Counted from the stretch's first letter, positions 41,913 through 53,755 are shown. The stretch: 64,000 bases of DNA from Chalara sp. BL73 (GCA_918026815.1 CAKJVC010000065.1:434001-498000), one strand, 5' to 3'. The notes: generated by a model not told the origin, from the sequence alone. Translations and numbers: made by a program.

Positions 41913-42882
41913 GAGATATTGGTTCCGTAAATTCCATGTATGGCTAGACCCCAAATCCACGGGTTTTAAAGAATAAATCAAACCCCTTCTCTATTAGCAA
42001 GGCTCTCCTTTCTTGACAGATGTAGGTAGGTTCCAGGGCTCAGCTTGAAACCTCACATCTCGTCGTGTTGCTAAGTATGGGACTCTATGAAACTTGCTAG
42101 AGAACAGCATCTTCGCCACAGAGGCTGATGATTGCCTCGTATCTCGACCTCGTATCGCATAACGATGCAATTCGACATTAAGCGAAAGGCTTCCTGTCTA
42201 GATAGATTACGACATGTCTTGGGTCACTTTTGATACATAATGTCAGCGCTGCTTGAGTGAAGGTTTGGGCTTCTAAAATTAGCAATTCTATGATCCTTGC
42301 AATCAAGGCATTGTCTCTTAGCATCCTTCAAGCAGATAGATCTACAAGAGGTAAAGGGATCAAAGCATTTTGATCAAAAGAAGATTTTCTCTTCTACAGC
42401 AGAATATTTGTCAACCTCTATTTTGCACGCATCAGATTTGAACTTGGCAAATTAATCCGTATATTTTTTTGCTGGATCGTCTTCTCATTCATACTTTCCA
42501 GGCTCTGGCTCCAATTTGAAAACTACTTGTTCACGGCCCTCTAGCATTATCTGCCGCTTACAGGACTGGGCGAAGCTGAAAACAGCACAAGCACTCCGTA
42601 AGTTTCCCTTGCGGCTTCATTTCTCCATCTCATGGCCGCAACGAGAATATCGTTGATGGTACTTGATCATCACTAACCGGGCTAGGAGAGGAACTTGAAC
42701 GTGGAATTTTGCCGGACCTATCCTGATTCGCTTCCTTAGCTAGCTCCCATCCCCATTTAACAGAGCTTCAATCTTGACACAGCCAAACGACACTTCCTCC
42801 TACGAAAGCAGACAACGGCTTTCCATATCACCTGCTGACGAGAAGAGAACCTCTCTCTTACTTCATCGTCGACGCCTTGGCT
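41913..42882. other. Intergenic, no recognised feature
   Basis: Nearly 1 kb without codon-like frames or repeats of this window; includes the 5' region of the next gene. Confidence 0.4.
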
Positions 42883-43365
42883 ATGGATCATCCACCACCA
42901 AGTCCAAAACCAACTCACTGTTCTTCCAACTCGCCAACTCTCCACGAACCGGAATCATCCGATCCCTTCAGGTTCCCCCAAAATCCTTTTCCAGCCGCCC
43001 ATACCAACGGCAACGATATTCCCTCCTCCCTTTTGAGTTTCCATCAAATGTCTCGATCTACTATCGGCAATCAGAAATCGGGATCTAACGAAACAATCGC
43101 CTTCTACTCGGATGCGAGCCGTTTGAGCCTTAACGTCGAGCCACAAGAGACAAGAACTTCCGCAACGAAAGCTGGATTGACTCTAAAGAAACCTGCGGCT
43201 TGGCTAGGTCATATAGTATCAATGTGGCGGATGGCTGCACGTAGTCCAAGAGCCAAAGTTTTTATTAAGATTTGGATTGCGAGTTGGGTGTTAGGTGGGG
43301 TTATTCTTTCGTGTATAGCTATTACTCAACTGGCAAACTCTAGGGCTAATAAGGCTTCACACTAG
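42883..43365 (+). CDS. Small single-pass membrane protein, 160 aa
   Basis: ATG at 42883. Pro/Ser-rich N-terminal half (MDHPPPSPKPTHCSSNSP; HEPESSDPFRFPQNPFPA), then FYSDASRLSLNVEP, and one membrane helix near the C-terminus (FIKIWIASWVLGGVILSCIA) followed by a short polar tail. Probably an intrinsically disordered cytosolic domain with a C-terminal anchor. No family recognised; no lesion. Confidence 0.55.
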   Translation: MDHPPPSPKPTHCSSNSPTLHEPESSDPFRFPQNPFPAAHTNGNDIPSSLLSFHQMSRSTIGNQKSGSNETIAFYSDASRLSLNVEPQETRTSATKAGLTLKKPAAWLGHIVSMWRMAARSPRAKVFIKIWIASWVLGGVILSCIAITQLANSRANKASH

Positions 43366-44240
43366 ACGCCCGCTCTCGCTTTTACTTTCTCTTTATAATT
43401 TAATACTGTAGTTAATATACTTCTATAATGCCTTAGTCCTGCTCTAGCGAAAGCTGTGGCGGCTGAATAATCAGCAAATCTACCACTCACCCAATGATCC
43501 TCTTAACAACAAGGAAATTGATGACCAAAAACACCACCCATTCACCTTCCCACCAATATCGCAGTCCTCTCAATGCAGATGATTCGCTCTGCGTGAAAGA
43601 GAAAGAATGTACATCACGCATTGTCATCCAAGATGAATCGCAGAATCTTGCAAAGGAGAAAAAGAAGCAGAAAGCTCCAGCGACTCCCTCCCATCTTCAC
43701 TAGTAACCCAAAACTTCCCAACACAGCGATCACACAAGAAGTAAAAACGAAAGGCGACTTGTCCAGAACGCACTGCAACCAATACAACCAAAACAAAGCA
43801 ACCACAATTCAAATCTGTCCCAAGATAGACACAGCATAATCCAACTCCAAACTCACTCCGAAAGCAATTCAAAGACGATCTCAACATGCCATCTGTAATC
43901 AAATTTGTCATCTGCCGTTTTTCATCCGACAGCGACACCTTCACCGAGTACGCGCGCCAATCCGCGGAAAGACATAATTTCACAAGCTATATCAGCAAGA
44001 CGGGTTGCCAAAACGCAAATAGGAACGACCCATCGGCACCACGTCCCGCGGGTTCGGTATTGTGTGGCAACAATGGATTGTCCATTCCCTCGAAGTGTCC
44101 AATCTGTCGGGAAATGATATTTCGATCCTCTGGCCGGCCGAAACGCACAGCAAAGGCGCTGTCTGCGGCTTCTCGCCGCTAAGCTTAACACCAGCAGGTT
44201 TGATACTCTGCAACCTGGGCATTTCAATCGTGTTCGCCAC
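43366..44240. other. Intergenic, degraded sequence
   Basis: Short frames on both strands; the 3' part runs into LINE sequence, so some of it may be decayed retrotransposon. Confidence 0.35.
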
Positions 44241-44500
44241 AGAGCTCGGAAAGATCTACCAAGCAGTTGTTATCCCTCAGATGATGCATGGCTGCTCGGT
44301 CTGGTCCATTGCCCGAGAACGTGGAGAAGGATACACAGGACAGACTATTGACACCCCAAAACCATCCAAGCGGAGGCGGCCAGAATTATCGGGGGCGCCT
44401 ACCAAGCAATATCAGGCCAGCCCTGGATATAGAGCTCTACTTGCTCTCCGTAGAGCTACGGGTCTGGAGAAAAGCGCCGAGACAGTGAGCAGTGTGACGG
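44241..44500 (+). pseudogene. LINE reverse-transcriptase C-terminal fragment
   Basis: Reads YQAVVIPQMMHGCSVWSIAR, then after a frame change HPSGGGQNYRGRLPSNI/PALDIELYLLSVELRVW. This matches the region after the RT domain of fungal Tad-like LINEs (Y..VVIPQM.YGCSAW; ...AA.IISGA.....PALDIELYLLP...). One frameshift, no complete domains. Confidence 0.65.
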
Positions 44501-44669
44501 GCCTGAATAAGTGGAAATGTCTATGGCGGGGTGTGTTGGTCACGGGCTGAATGCAATGAGCCAAAGCTAACCAACCGTCGTATTACAAGAAGGTCTTGCT
44601 AAAGAAGAGAAGGCTAATTTGCAGGCAGCAAGAAAAATAATATAGCTAAGTTGGGCACAGGCCTCACTG

Positions 44670-44885
44670 TAGTCTGTGCTTCGTACGATTTCTGGCATTC
44701 ACTTTGCCAAATGTCGCACCACAATCGCGAACGCTCATTGGTTCGCCTAGCTAGGACCTTGGAACTGGCCATGGTTACATAAGGGCAGTTCCAGCAGTAG
44801 TTACACCTTTTCTCTTTAGTTTAGAATCTTCGTATTTGATACTTTACAAACAGCTGTAGTCGGCGCCTGTATTGGGATCGTGACA
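44670..44885 (+). repeat. LTR family E copy fused to the 3' end of the NLR gene
   Basis: GCGAACGCTCATTGGTTCGC, GGCAGTTCCAGCAGTAGTTA and GGGATCGTGACA match family E at 7775-7981; the 5' end is diverged. Its right end (44885) meets the NLR repeat array directly, so the NLR stop codon and last ~21 codons come from LTR sequence. Confidence 0.8.
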
Positions 44886-47800
44886 AAAACGTCATCACTT
44901 TCTTCCCACTCCCCTGATTCCCTGCCGCTGCCTTCGCCACCTCTTCTGTAATCACCACGTCTGACCCTCGTTTCTTAAGCAAAAGTGTCATCACTTCTTT
45001 CCCACTCCACTCATTCCCCGCCGCTGCTTTCACTACCTCTTCCGTAATTACCACGTTCTCCCCTCGCTTCTTAAACAAAAGCATCATCACCTCTTTCCCA
45101 CTCTGCCCATTCCCCGCCGCTGCTTTCACCACCTTTTCCGTAATTACCACGTTCTCCCCTCGCTTCTCAAACAAAAGCATCATTACTTCTTTCCCACTCC
45201 AAGGGTTCCCCGCCGCTGCTTTCACCACCTCTTCCGTAATCACCACGTTTTTCTCTCGCTTCTCAAACAAAAGCATCATTACTTCTTTCCCACTCCAAGG
45301 GTTCCCCGCCGCTGCTTTCAGCACCTCTTCCGTAATTACCACGTTTTTCTCTCGCTTCTCAAACAAAAGCATCATTACTTCTTTCCCACTCCAAAGGTTC
45401 CCCGCCGCTGCTTTCACCACCTCTTCCGTAATCACCACGTTCTCCCCTCGCTTCTTAAACAAAAGCATCATCACCTCTTTCCCACTCTGCCAATTCCCCG
45501 CCGCTGCTTTCACCACCTCTTCCGTAATCACCACGTCTTCTTCTCGCTTCTTAAACAAAAGCATCATCACCTCTTTCCCACTCTGCCCATTCCCCGCCGC
45601 TGCTTTCACCACTTCCTCTGTAATCACCACGTCTGACCCTTGTTTCTCAAGCAAAAGTGTCATCACCTTTTTCCCACTCTGCCCATTCCCCGCCGCTGCT
45701 TTCACCACCTCCTCTGTAATCACCACGTCTGCCACTCGTTTCTCAAGCAAAAGCGTCATCACCTCTTTCCCACTCTCCAAGTTCCCCGCCGCTGCCTTCA
45801 CCACCTCTTCTGTAATCATCACATCTGCCCCTCGTTTCTCAAGCAAAAGCGCCATCACCTTTTCCCCAAATCTACCTGCAATTGCTTTCAACGCCTTTTC
45901 CGTAATCACCACGTTCTCCTTTCGCTTCTCAAGTAAAAGCATCATTACTTCTTTCCCACTGATAGAGTTCCCCGCCGCTGCCTTCACTACTTTTTCCGTA
46001 ATTACTACATCTGACCCTCGTTTTTCAAGCAAAAGCGCCATTACCTTTTTCCCACTTTGCCCATTCCCCGCCGCTGCTCTCACCACCTCCTCTGTAATCA
46101 CTATATCCGACCCTTGCTTCTCAAGCAAAAGTATCATCACTTCTTTCCCACTCCACTCATTCTCCGCCGCTGCTTTCACCACTTTTTCTGTAATCACTAT
46201 ATCCGACCCTTGCTTTTTAAGCAAAAGCATCATCACTTCTTTCCCACTCCACTCATTCCCCGCCGCTGCTTTCACCACTTCTTCTGTAATCACTACGTCT
46301 GCCACTCGTTTCTCAAGCAAAAGCGTCATCACCTCTTTCCCACTCTCCAAGTTCCCTGCCGCTGCCTTCACCACCTCTTCTGTAATCATCACATCTGCCC
46401 CTCGTTTCTCAAGCAAAAGCGTCATCACCTTTTTCCCAAACCTACCTGCAATTGCTTTCACCACCTTTTCCGTAATCACCATATCTGACCCTCGTTTCTC
46501 AAGCAAAAGTATCATTACCTCTTTCCCACTTATAAAGTTCCCCGCCGCTGCCTCCACCACCTCTTCCGTAATCGCCCCGTCTGCCTTTAAGAATAATGTA
46601 AATACCTTTTCGGCATTCCTTTGTATCTCCCTTGCAATTCGACGTAAATCGGCAATGCTTCTAATATTTTCGTAATACTTCCCTAAACATTCAACGATTT
46701 CCGAATGCCCACGAATAGCTGCTGCATTACATGCATTCCCATGGGCACCCTCCATTGTAATTCGACAACCTTTCTCCAACAGATTCTTCACCGTCATTTG
46801 AAGTCCAAGTAAAGAAGCGTAATATAGCGGCTGAGGATAGCCTGTTTTTGGTTTCCTGTTAAACTGAAGTCTGTTATCAGGGTCATGGATATTAAGCCAC
46901 GCAGCATATCTCGGAGAATGATCAGTACTAAACAGCAAGTCAATCTGGGCTTGCAATCCCGATGTGATACTAGAATCGTCAGAGTTAAAAGCTTCGACGG
47001 CATGCTGCGGCCAGAACTCCGCGGAATACTCGAGCAAGGAGAGTGGCATGACCCTTTTCTCAAGTCGAATCAACTCATCTGGATCCAGGAGATACGTAAC
47101 TGTCATCTCAGAAACCACAGCTTGCGCTAGCTCAATTTTAAATCTGTACGGTGAGGGCAATTCCCGTTCTTGCGTGGTGAGAATCAAGTATTCTTTAACG
47201 GAGAAATGGGCGAGCTTGATGGTCTGGCTGACTTTTTTGTCAGTTAGCGTTTCGACAACCTGGTTGACTTCTTCGTCAATTAGCGTTACAAGAAGGCTAC
47301 TACACAGTTCTAGAACGTCTTGAGCGAACGGGAAAGAGACCACTGCAGAAATTTCTTCTAGTGCCATAGGTCGAAAAGATGAAGTTAGCCACATTAGGAT
47401 TTTTTGCGCGGGTTTCTCGTCTTTAGCTGGGATTTTTCGAAGCACTTCCTCGTAGGTTTTCTCAAGACTCTCGGGGACTGTTTTTAAAGCTGTGATAAGC
47501 TCTGGTTTCGTTCTACACGAATACAAACGTTTGATCTGTAAATCTGCCCAGCGAAATCGTCTAACAGCTTGTTAGCCTGATTTTATTTCTTTTAGTCGAA
47601 GTAGTTAACATGCGTTTCATTAACTGCAGTGAGTTTTTCTTTAATTTGAGATTTTGAGTCTTCATTCCACCGACTTAATTTTGAGTTTTCGCGTAAAGCA
47701 GTTTCAACAAATAGCTCGATATCTTTCCCAAATTGATCTTCTATATTCATAGCAACAGTAAGTGGTTCTTTTAGCTTGTTATCGATATCCGGCTCCCGTC

Positions 47801-49722
47801 TACTTGTTGCAAGAATATGAACTTTCCCATTACTTTCGTTACGAAGCTCAATAATGCGGCAAAGTAATTCCGGCCGGTCTGAGAGCGGACATTCATCTAG
47901 AGCGTCAATAACAATAAATAGGTCTTGTTCTGGTCCCTTGATAATGCTCCGCATAGCCTCCATCAGCTCTTCTGTGCTTGGCTTGCTTCCGGGTTTTTGA
48001 TGCCGCTCCCGCAGGCCACGGATCGTACTGTGAAGAGGTGATGAACTTAGCTGCCTAAGGAGTGATTGGAGCATGTTGCAAATGTTCTGTGTATAGACAT
48101 CGCTAAATTGAAAGTACCAGTATGCAAGCCGCTTTTGACCGCGTTCGCACAGTTGTTGAAGATCCTCAATAACTCTAGAGCTTGAAGGATATTAGCTTTA
48201 CTTGTGTGAAGAAGCCCGACACGAATGTAACTTTACGATAATATAGACTTTCCACAACCAGCTAAATATTGTCAGTTGGTCAAAGAGAAATTTACATTCA
48301 TCACTAAGACTTACCAACTCCATGAAGCCATAGTAACCCCGCAGAAAAGTCTCGCCAATATATGTATTCTTTTGTTTTCAGCAACCACTCACCTGTATTC
48401 GGCGTTCGAGAATTCCGCGCACTATTTTGAGGTGCAGAGAAATCTGAAGATGAAAGCCAGTTTAGGATTGATAGCTCATCAGCAGCTATAGCGCGATTAA
48501 CTAAATATCATTCCTAAGCTATTTTACTACGTACTTAATGCATGTTTCTCAACTCTTTGCACGACTGCAGTGTTAACCGCAAGATCGGCCGCCACTTTCT
48601 CCATCGCTTCATTAATAGTACGCATTTTGGTCACCCCGGCATGTGGAATAACATTTAACAGCTCTTTCGCATAAGCCGCTGCCGTTGCAGCAGCATATGG
48701 CTGCCATATCTTGTTTTTGTGCGAATCAGCGTAGTCGCAGATACCTCGAACAACGAGACAGGGGAACGAGTCCATTAAGCCTAGGCAATAAAAATTAGAT
48801 TATAAACTTCGGGAGGAGTCTGAAAGTTACCTGCAGCTTCCATTTCGAAACATATTATATTCTCCTTTTTTGCCCACTTATCTCTCAAGACGGCGTCCTT
48901 CATTACTTGATCTGCCGATCCAATAGTTCCATAATGTAAAACTGGGGATGTGTCACGCCGTTCTTTCCGCTTCACAAGCCTAACGTCGAAGGGTCCACAG
49001 CCAGCCTTGCACGACTTTTTCTCGTCTACGTGAGCGGCGTCCGACTTGAAAAGTCGATCTTTCGCCGAGCCTGGATATTGGAATTTTTTAGCCATGCGCG
49101 GGTTTTTTGAGACCATTTCCGACAGCTGCTCAAGGATTTTGTGGTTTTCCCGTTCATGCCGAGCCCGGAGACGAGAAACTGCGCTCAAGACTATGCTCGG
49201 GGGCTTGTTGAGTTTGCCGCCGATATGAATAAATTCCTTGTCCTGGACTGACTTGCCAAAATCGTACTGCACAACTGCTTCTGCAGACTTCGATTGCAGG
49301 CTTATTACAACGTCGCCGAGCCTAATATCTTTTGTGTCTTCAAAATCTTCTTCGGAGTCCTCGTCCTCGGGCTCGCCGCCCCCAGCATCGTAATTGTCAA
49401 TATCACCATAATATGGTGCTCCACCACCAATACCAACCATCAACCCGAATCTGACGGCTTTGAAGCTGCGGACCATATCTTTTGCAACGGTTGCAGCAGA
49501 CACTTTGCCTGTCATCTCTGCAGGCAAGCAAGCAATCACTACATTGTGGGAACCGATTCTGCCAAGAAGGTACGAATTCGTGTCTTGCGGATCGACCGCT
49601 GAAAGCACTGGATGTTCTTCATCCAACATGGCATCTGCGGCAACCAGCTCGGTTTCTGGCAGAGCACATATCCATCCGACGGTATAGTCGCTATGAGTGT
49701 ACTCTCGGGGAGTCTCAGCCAT
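44821..49722 (-). CDS. Fungal NLR: PNP_UDP-NACHT-32-residue repeats, 1551 aa
   Basis: Six exons with exact phases: 49722-48831, 48780-48535, 48500-48315, 48261-48237, 48180-47614, 47560-44821. N-terminal PNP_UDP effector domain ([63 protein letters not shown]). Linker [21 protein letters not shown]: Walker [14 protein letters not shown] spans three exons; Walker [19 protein letters not shown]; then [15 protein letters not shown] and the FSVKEYLI winged-helix region. The C-terminus has 17 full copies plus a truncated copy of a 32-residue unit (GKEVM.LLLEKR...[15 protein letters not shown]; probably the DUF7104 type). NLRs sense non-self and signal cell death. Odd: a GC-AG intron (47613-47561), a very short 34-bp second intron, and a C-terminus supplied by LTR-E. 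Confidence 0.9.
44886..46590 (-). repeat. 96-bp tandem repeat array in the NLR gene
   Basis: About 17.5 units of 96 bp encode the 32-residue repeats. Adjacent units are highly similar; units 2-3 and 8-9 (counted from the N-terminal side) are almost the same pair, indicating segmental duplication. Variation concentrates in the two residues before the conserved Ser (EW, LE, GQ, PW, SI) and in the KR/KQ...D/N segment. Confidence 0.85.
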
Positions 49723-50524
49723 GGCAAGCCTTGCCGGAAAAGTGTGGTTTTCAAGTCTAGTCTTAGATCCACTATAAGCTATGACCTAGCATATAAACGA
49801 AACAAGTACTAATTTATGTTTTTGATATTTGGAAATTGAAGGTTTCTCAGTCCAGGTGCTTGAACATAATCTGGCGGGGATGGCTGAGAAAGCCTACATT
49901 TTTATCTCCAAACTGGCTAGCGCTTAGTATTGCCAACTAACCGCGCGCCAGGACACTGATTGGACTATTTAAGCCTCATTCTGTCAGCTCACTTTGTTGT
50001 GCCACACTTTGCATTGCTTTTTTCGGGACGATATATACCGACAGCTTCTAATACGTCAAGGAACTCTACCACTCATTCAGCCAATTTGCAACTGCAATTC
50101 CCAGACCCGAACAGCCTATTGGATATCGCCGATTCTATAAAACCACGGCCGGCAGCTATGCTTCTAGATTTATTGCTTTCATCCGAGGCTTGAGAATAGC
50201 AGAGAATTGATATAAGGATTGTAATTCTTTCTCTACTGAGTTTGCGATGCCAAGACGGGCACTTGTAGGGCCGTAGGTTCGGGATACCCCGCTTCCTACC
50301 CTAGAAGAGGTAAGGTTCCATGTTCCTCTTGGCGCCATTCTTCAGTTACTACTCCTGTCAATGATCAAGTAACTCTCTACTAAATTTATGTTTTCAACAG
50401 ATCCCCCCGACCTGGTCTGTGATTCCAGAGGTTTTGGCTTCATGACTGGATCACCCCCTTGTCGTGTACTTGCCGCACTGACGAAAATAGCCTTAAGTAC
50501 TCGATTTATCTCGCTATGACTGAT
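49723..50524. other. Intergenic, no supported gene
   Basis: A plus-strand frame at 49960-50193 is open but unremarkable. Contains the presumed NLR promoter. Confidence 0.35.
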
Positions 50525-50746
50525 TGTAACAACTCAAGGCGAACAGGGATCTCTATCCGTAGATCTCGGGGAGAGGGACTCAAAGGTGTGAACGACTATC
50601 AATTGTTACAACGAAGAGAACAAGCTACAGATAGAAGAAGGGAAGGAAAGCGTGCTTTATATACAGGAGGCTGGCCAGGACCCAGTGTAAGCGAGCCCTG
50701 TGGTGTCGGTCGCCAAGCTCTAAAAGGCCGAGCCAGGGCAGTACGG
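50525..50746 (-). repeat. LTR family D copy, inverted, truncated
   Basis: Begins TGTAACAACTCAAGGCGAAC, contains GCTTTATATACAGGAGGC, and breaks off at GAGCCAGGGC, short of the GTGACA end. Confidence 0.7.
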
Positions 50747-50849
50747 CAATTCTTCTAACCGCAACAGGGAAGAAGAAAGAGATATCTAGAATCTTATCGG
50801 CATATGCAATGTTCCTGGAAACCAATTCTCACTTCGCTATATAATAAGC

Positions 50850-52541
50850 TTAGTGGGCACCCCTCAAATGACCCTCCATCCTCACAACCTTTCCACATTT
50901 CCAAGCATCGTACCCGTCGCCCATGACCATCCTCTCTAACTTCCCTTCTATCTCCTCCCTTCCATCCAGCACTCCAACTCCCGGGAAGCCAATAGTGCAG
51001 GCCCAATTTAAATGAACATAAAAGTTCTTTAGACCATGAAGAGCAGCCACTGGTTGTATGAAGTTTTGGTATATCTCCCAAATGCGATCCTTATACCCAT
51101 TATCAAACTCTTCATCCGGATATGCCTCGTAACATTTTTCTCTGAGTCGGAGCTCCAGGCTGAGAATTGCGAGATTGGCTCCCTCTAACAACACCTGCAC
51201 TGTACTGAGCCAGATCTTCCATCCCGGTTGGTCAGGCTGGAACAGGTCAAGGTTTGACGTGGAAAAATCGAGTTTTATTGAGGTGAAGAATCCCAAAGCA
51301 TACTTTGGGAACCGATGCAAAGTCGGTACAATTGAGAGATTCTGGTCTGCTCGTGCCGCAGTAGAGCTTGGGTGCTCCTTACCAAGCATATTCAACGCAA
51401 ACTGATTGCTGCCGTAGAAAACCTCAATAGCAGCCTCTCTAAACTGACGGTTCACAAGAAATAAGGCAAGAGGGAAACCTAGAGTCTCGCATGAGTCACA
51501 GCTGAAGCTGAATGCGGGGTGGCTTTTGCGACAGAAGCATTTCAAATTCCAAGAGTCATTCAGGAGCCTGCTATGTGGTGAAAAGGAACTATGCGCACTC
51601 CCATTGGCAGGACAATATCCCCCAAATCGCATACGGCTCTGGGTGCAAACGGTCTCGCTGCCCTCGCCGGAATATATTAGCCTTGTATGCCGAAGAATAT
51701 TGAGCTGAATTTCCTTAGGCAGGTCTAGAAATCCAAAAGATTGAACGTTTTGGGCAATAGATCGGCCGGTAAGACTTAAGACAGTAGTTTTCGCCATATT
51801 CTGCAGTTCTTCATCGTACTCTCTGGCTAGACGTAAAGCACAGTTTTCCAGAACGGGTAAGGCTAGGAGTGGCACAATGATCATATCTGCCGTTTGACGC
51901 TCTACACAGTCGCACGTGATATACAACGACAGCTTGCCTGGCTGAATGCTCTCCGAGAATCGGGCGCAAATCTGCATCCACTGGGAAATAACAAGTTGGT
52001 CCGAAGATGAAGTATAGTTCAACGGTGCATCATGATTCGAAGGTCTAGGGCATGGGCTAAAACCATTGCCGCACCTTCGCTCTCGAGCATCATGATCTGT
52101 GTCCCCGCAACAAGAACTAATACAAGATGCGAGGTTGAGTCGGATAATAAGTGACCTGAGTTTTGAAAGGACATGGTTGCTGAAACGTTCTAGGACTCGC
52201 AGTCCCTTATATGCACGCCGTGTGATGATAAATTGATTTTCGCTATAGAAGATTTGAGAAACATCGTCATTGATAGATCGGCAAACAGCAAAAAGGCTCA
52301 ATGGCAAAGGGGGAAAATCGATTTCTGACAGGTGATCATCGGCCCCTCTGTGTCTCAAGTCCAGCCGTTTGCGAATGCCCCAGTAGTTCATCGATATCGT
52401 CATTCCTGATACTAGACCAGCTTCTTGATAGATCCGCCGACGAAGGTTGAAGGGGAGGTTGAGAAAGTGACTTCTTGCGGCAGGCGTTGTCTTTTTCCGT
52501 GAGACCACGGGGAAGAAGAGGGCTATCCGTTGTTGGTCCAT
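50850..52541 (-). CDS. F-box/2EXR-like fungal protein, 563 aa
   Basis: Single-exon, intact paralogue of 23228-24898. Shared layout: HFLNLPFNLRRRIYQEAGLV near the N-terminus, PLSLFAVCRSINDDVSQIFY, a LYITCDCVERQTADM segment (compare LICDCSDLQTARE), FGFLDLPKEIQLNILRHTRL near residue 275, then LALFLVNRQFREAAIEVFYG. Cys-rich inserts (CISSCCGDTDHD; LKCFCRKSHPAFSFSCDSCE) may bind metal. It ends with VEGHLRGAH-like sequence. Probable substrate adaptor of unknown target. Confidence 0.75.
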   Translation of the reverse strand: MDQQRIALFFPVVSRKKTTPAARSHFLNLPFNLRRRIYQEAGLVSGMTISMNYWGIRKRLDLRHRGADDHLSEIDFPPLPLSLFAVCRSINDDVSQIFYSENQFIITRRAYKGLRVLERFSNHVLSKLRSLIIRLNLASCISSCCGDTDHDARERRCGNGFSPCPRPSNHDAPLNYTSSSDQLVISQWMQICARFSESIQPGKLSLYITCDCVERQTADMIIVPLLALPVLENCALRLAREYDEELQNMAKTTVLSLTGRSIAQNVQSFGFLDLPKEIQLNILRHTRLIYSGEGSETVCTQSRMRFGGYCPANGSAHSSFSPHSRLLNDSWNLKCFCRKSHPAFSFSCDSCETLGFPLALFLVNRQFREAAIEVFYGSNQFALNMLGKEHPSSTAARADQNLSIVPTLHRFPKYALGFFTSIKLDFSTSNLDLFQPDQPGWKIWLSTVQVLLEGANLAILSLELRLREKCYEAYPDEEFDNGYKDRIWEIYQNFIQPVAALHGLKNFYVHLNWACTIGFPGVGVLDGREEIEGKLERMVMGDGYDAWKCGKVVRMEGHLRGAH

Positions 52542-53024
52542 GATGTAGGCGCGGCCTTGGTGCTTAGATTACGAGCAAACTTCGAATTTTTCTTTCTGTT
52601 GTTTGCCTGGCGATCAATGGTGGAAGCACCAACGTCTAGGAAGGAGGGTAAAAGCTAGGATGAAGTGAAGTCGGACCAAATTTCGGTAGGTCTAGCTTTT
52701 TGAAGTCTAGTGCCACTGGAAAAGAGAGGTGAGATGCTTATCGCAGGTAACAGATCTCTAAGCTTCTATCCCTAGTAATAAGTGTATAGTCGTAAGGCTG
52801 GCTAATTGCAAATAGTATCGTACGTGAATGATGTTCACTGCCAAATGATCGCCGCGGCTGTGCTTACCCTAGACCCTAAGATAACCCGTTTTTAGTGCGT
52901 TGAAGCGATCGATGCCTTGGATGATGCCTGATATGCGAATAGGGTGGTTAAGCGATCCTACAGGAACTAGGGCACTGCATCCTATTTAACCGCAATTGCA
53001 TAGTAGAATATTTATTGTTGGTTT
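52542..53024. other. Intergenic, no feature
   Basis: 5' flank of the F-box-like gene; no repeat or gene recognised. Confidence 0.35.
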
Positions 53025-53190
53025 GCCCCTCCCTTACCTTCCACGGGGCAAAAGGCGTAGCTCTACTTTGTAGGCCACGCTCTTGCTCTTGATGGATATG
53101 GTAATTGTTGTTGTATTGGGTTCTACTCTAGATTCTACAAAATAGGGGTCGTGGGGGCTACGTGACCCTGATGAGTCATACGCGGATCTG
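53025..53190 (+). repeat. LTR family B partial copy
   Basis: CTTACCTTCCACGGGGCAAA and GTAGGCCACGCTCTTGCTCT are shared with 5287-5470; neither end is intact. Confidence 0.55.
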
Positions 53191-53755
53191 TAAGCCCATA
53201 CGACTTACATTTATGTAAACTAGTCAAAATGTTCACATTTCTCATACGTCAAAAGCTATGCTTCATTCCATCATCCGTCTCCCTATTTTTAGTTTATCGA
53301 CGGCCATATTGGAATCCTCTAAGCGAAAAAAAGAAATTATTAGATTCTTGTCTTTTCAGCCTCTCAAGTATTTGTCACATTACCAAACAATATCTTCCTC
53401 ATTTTTCACTGTTTACTTTTAGGGTCTAACATGGGATGACAACTTGTGGCTAAAGCATTTGAGTTGAAGGTTTGAAGTACACACTCCAATCCTAGATTTA
53501 TTCATGATGAGATAAGACACTCGGGTTTCCTTCTCAATAAGGCATAATGCGCGCTCAATTTCTTTTGCTTTTTTCTATATAATGCAAGGTAAATATACTC
53601 CTAGGTGAGTTATCAACTCAAAACTTCATTCTATTCCAACATCAATCAATCAATCAACATCCCCTTCAGTTCCCTCTACCCTCTTCTCATTCTTATTGTT
53701 GACATTCAACTTGTACCCTTACTTATTTCTTCAACAACTCCTTGGGACACTCAAG

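Noticed and set aside
45640..46488. Plus-strand open frames with repeated [12 protein letters not shown] sequence
   Set aside because: Antisense shadows of the 96-bp NLR repeat; the minus-strand frame has the NACHT protein context.
44886..46590. CRISPR array or satellite
   Set aside because: Regular 96-bp periodicity is coding, in frame, and eukaryotic context excludes CRISPR.
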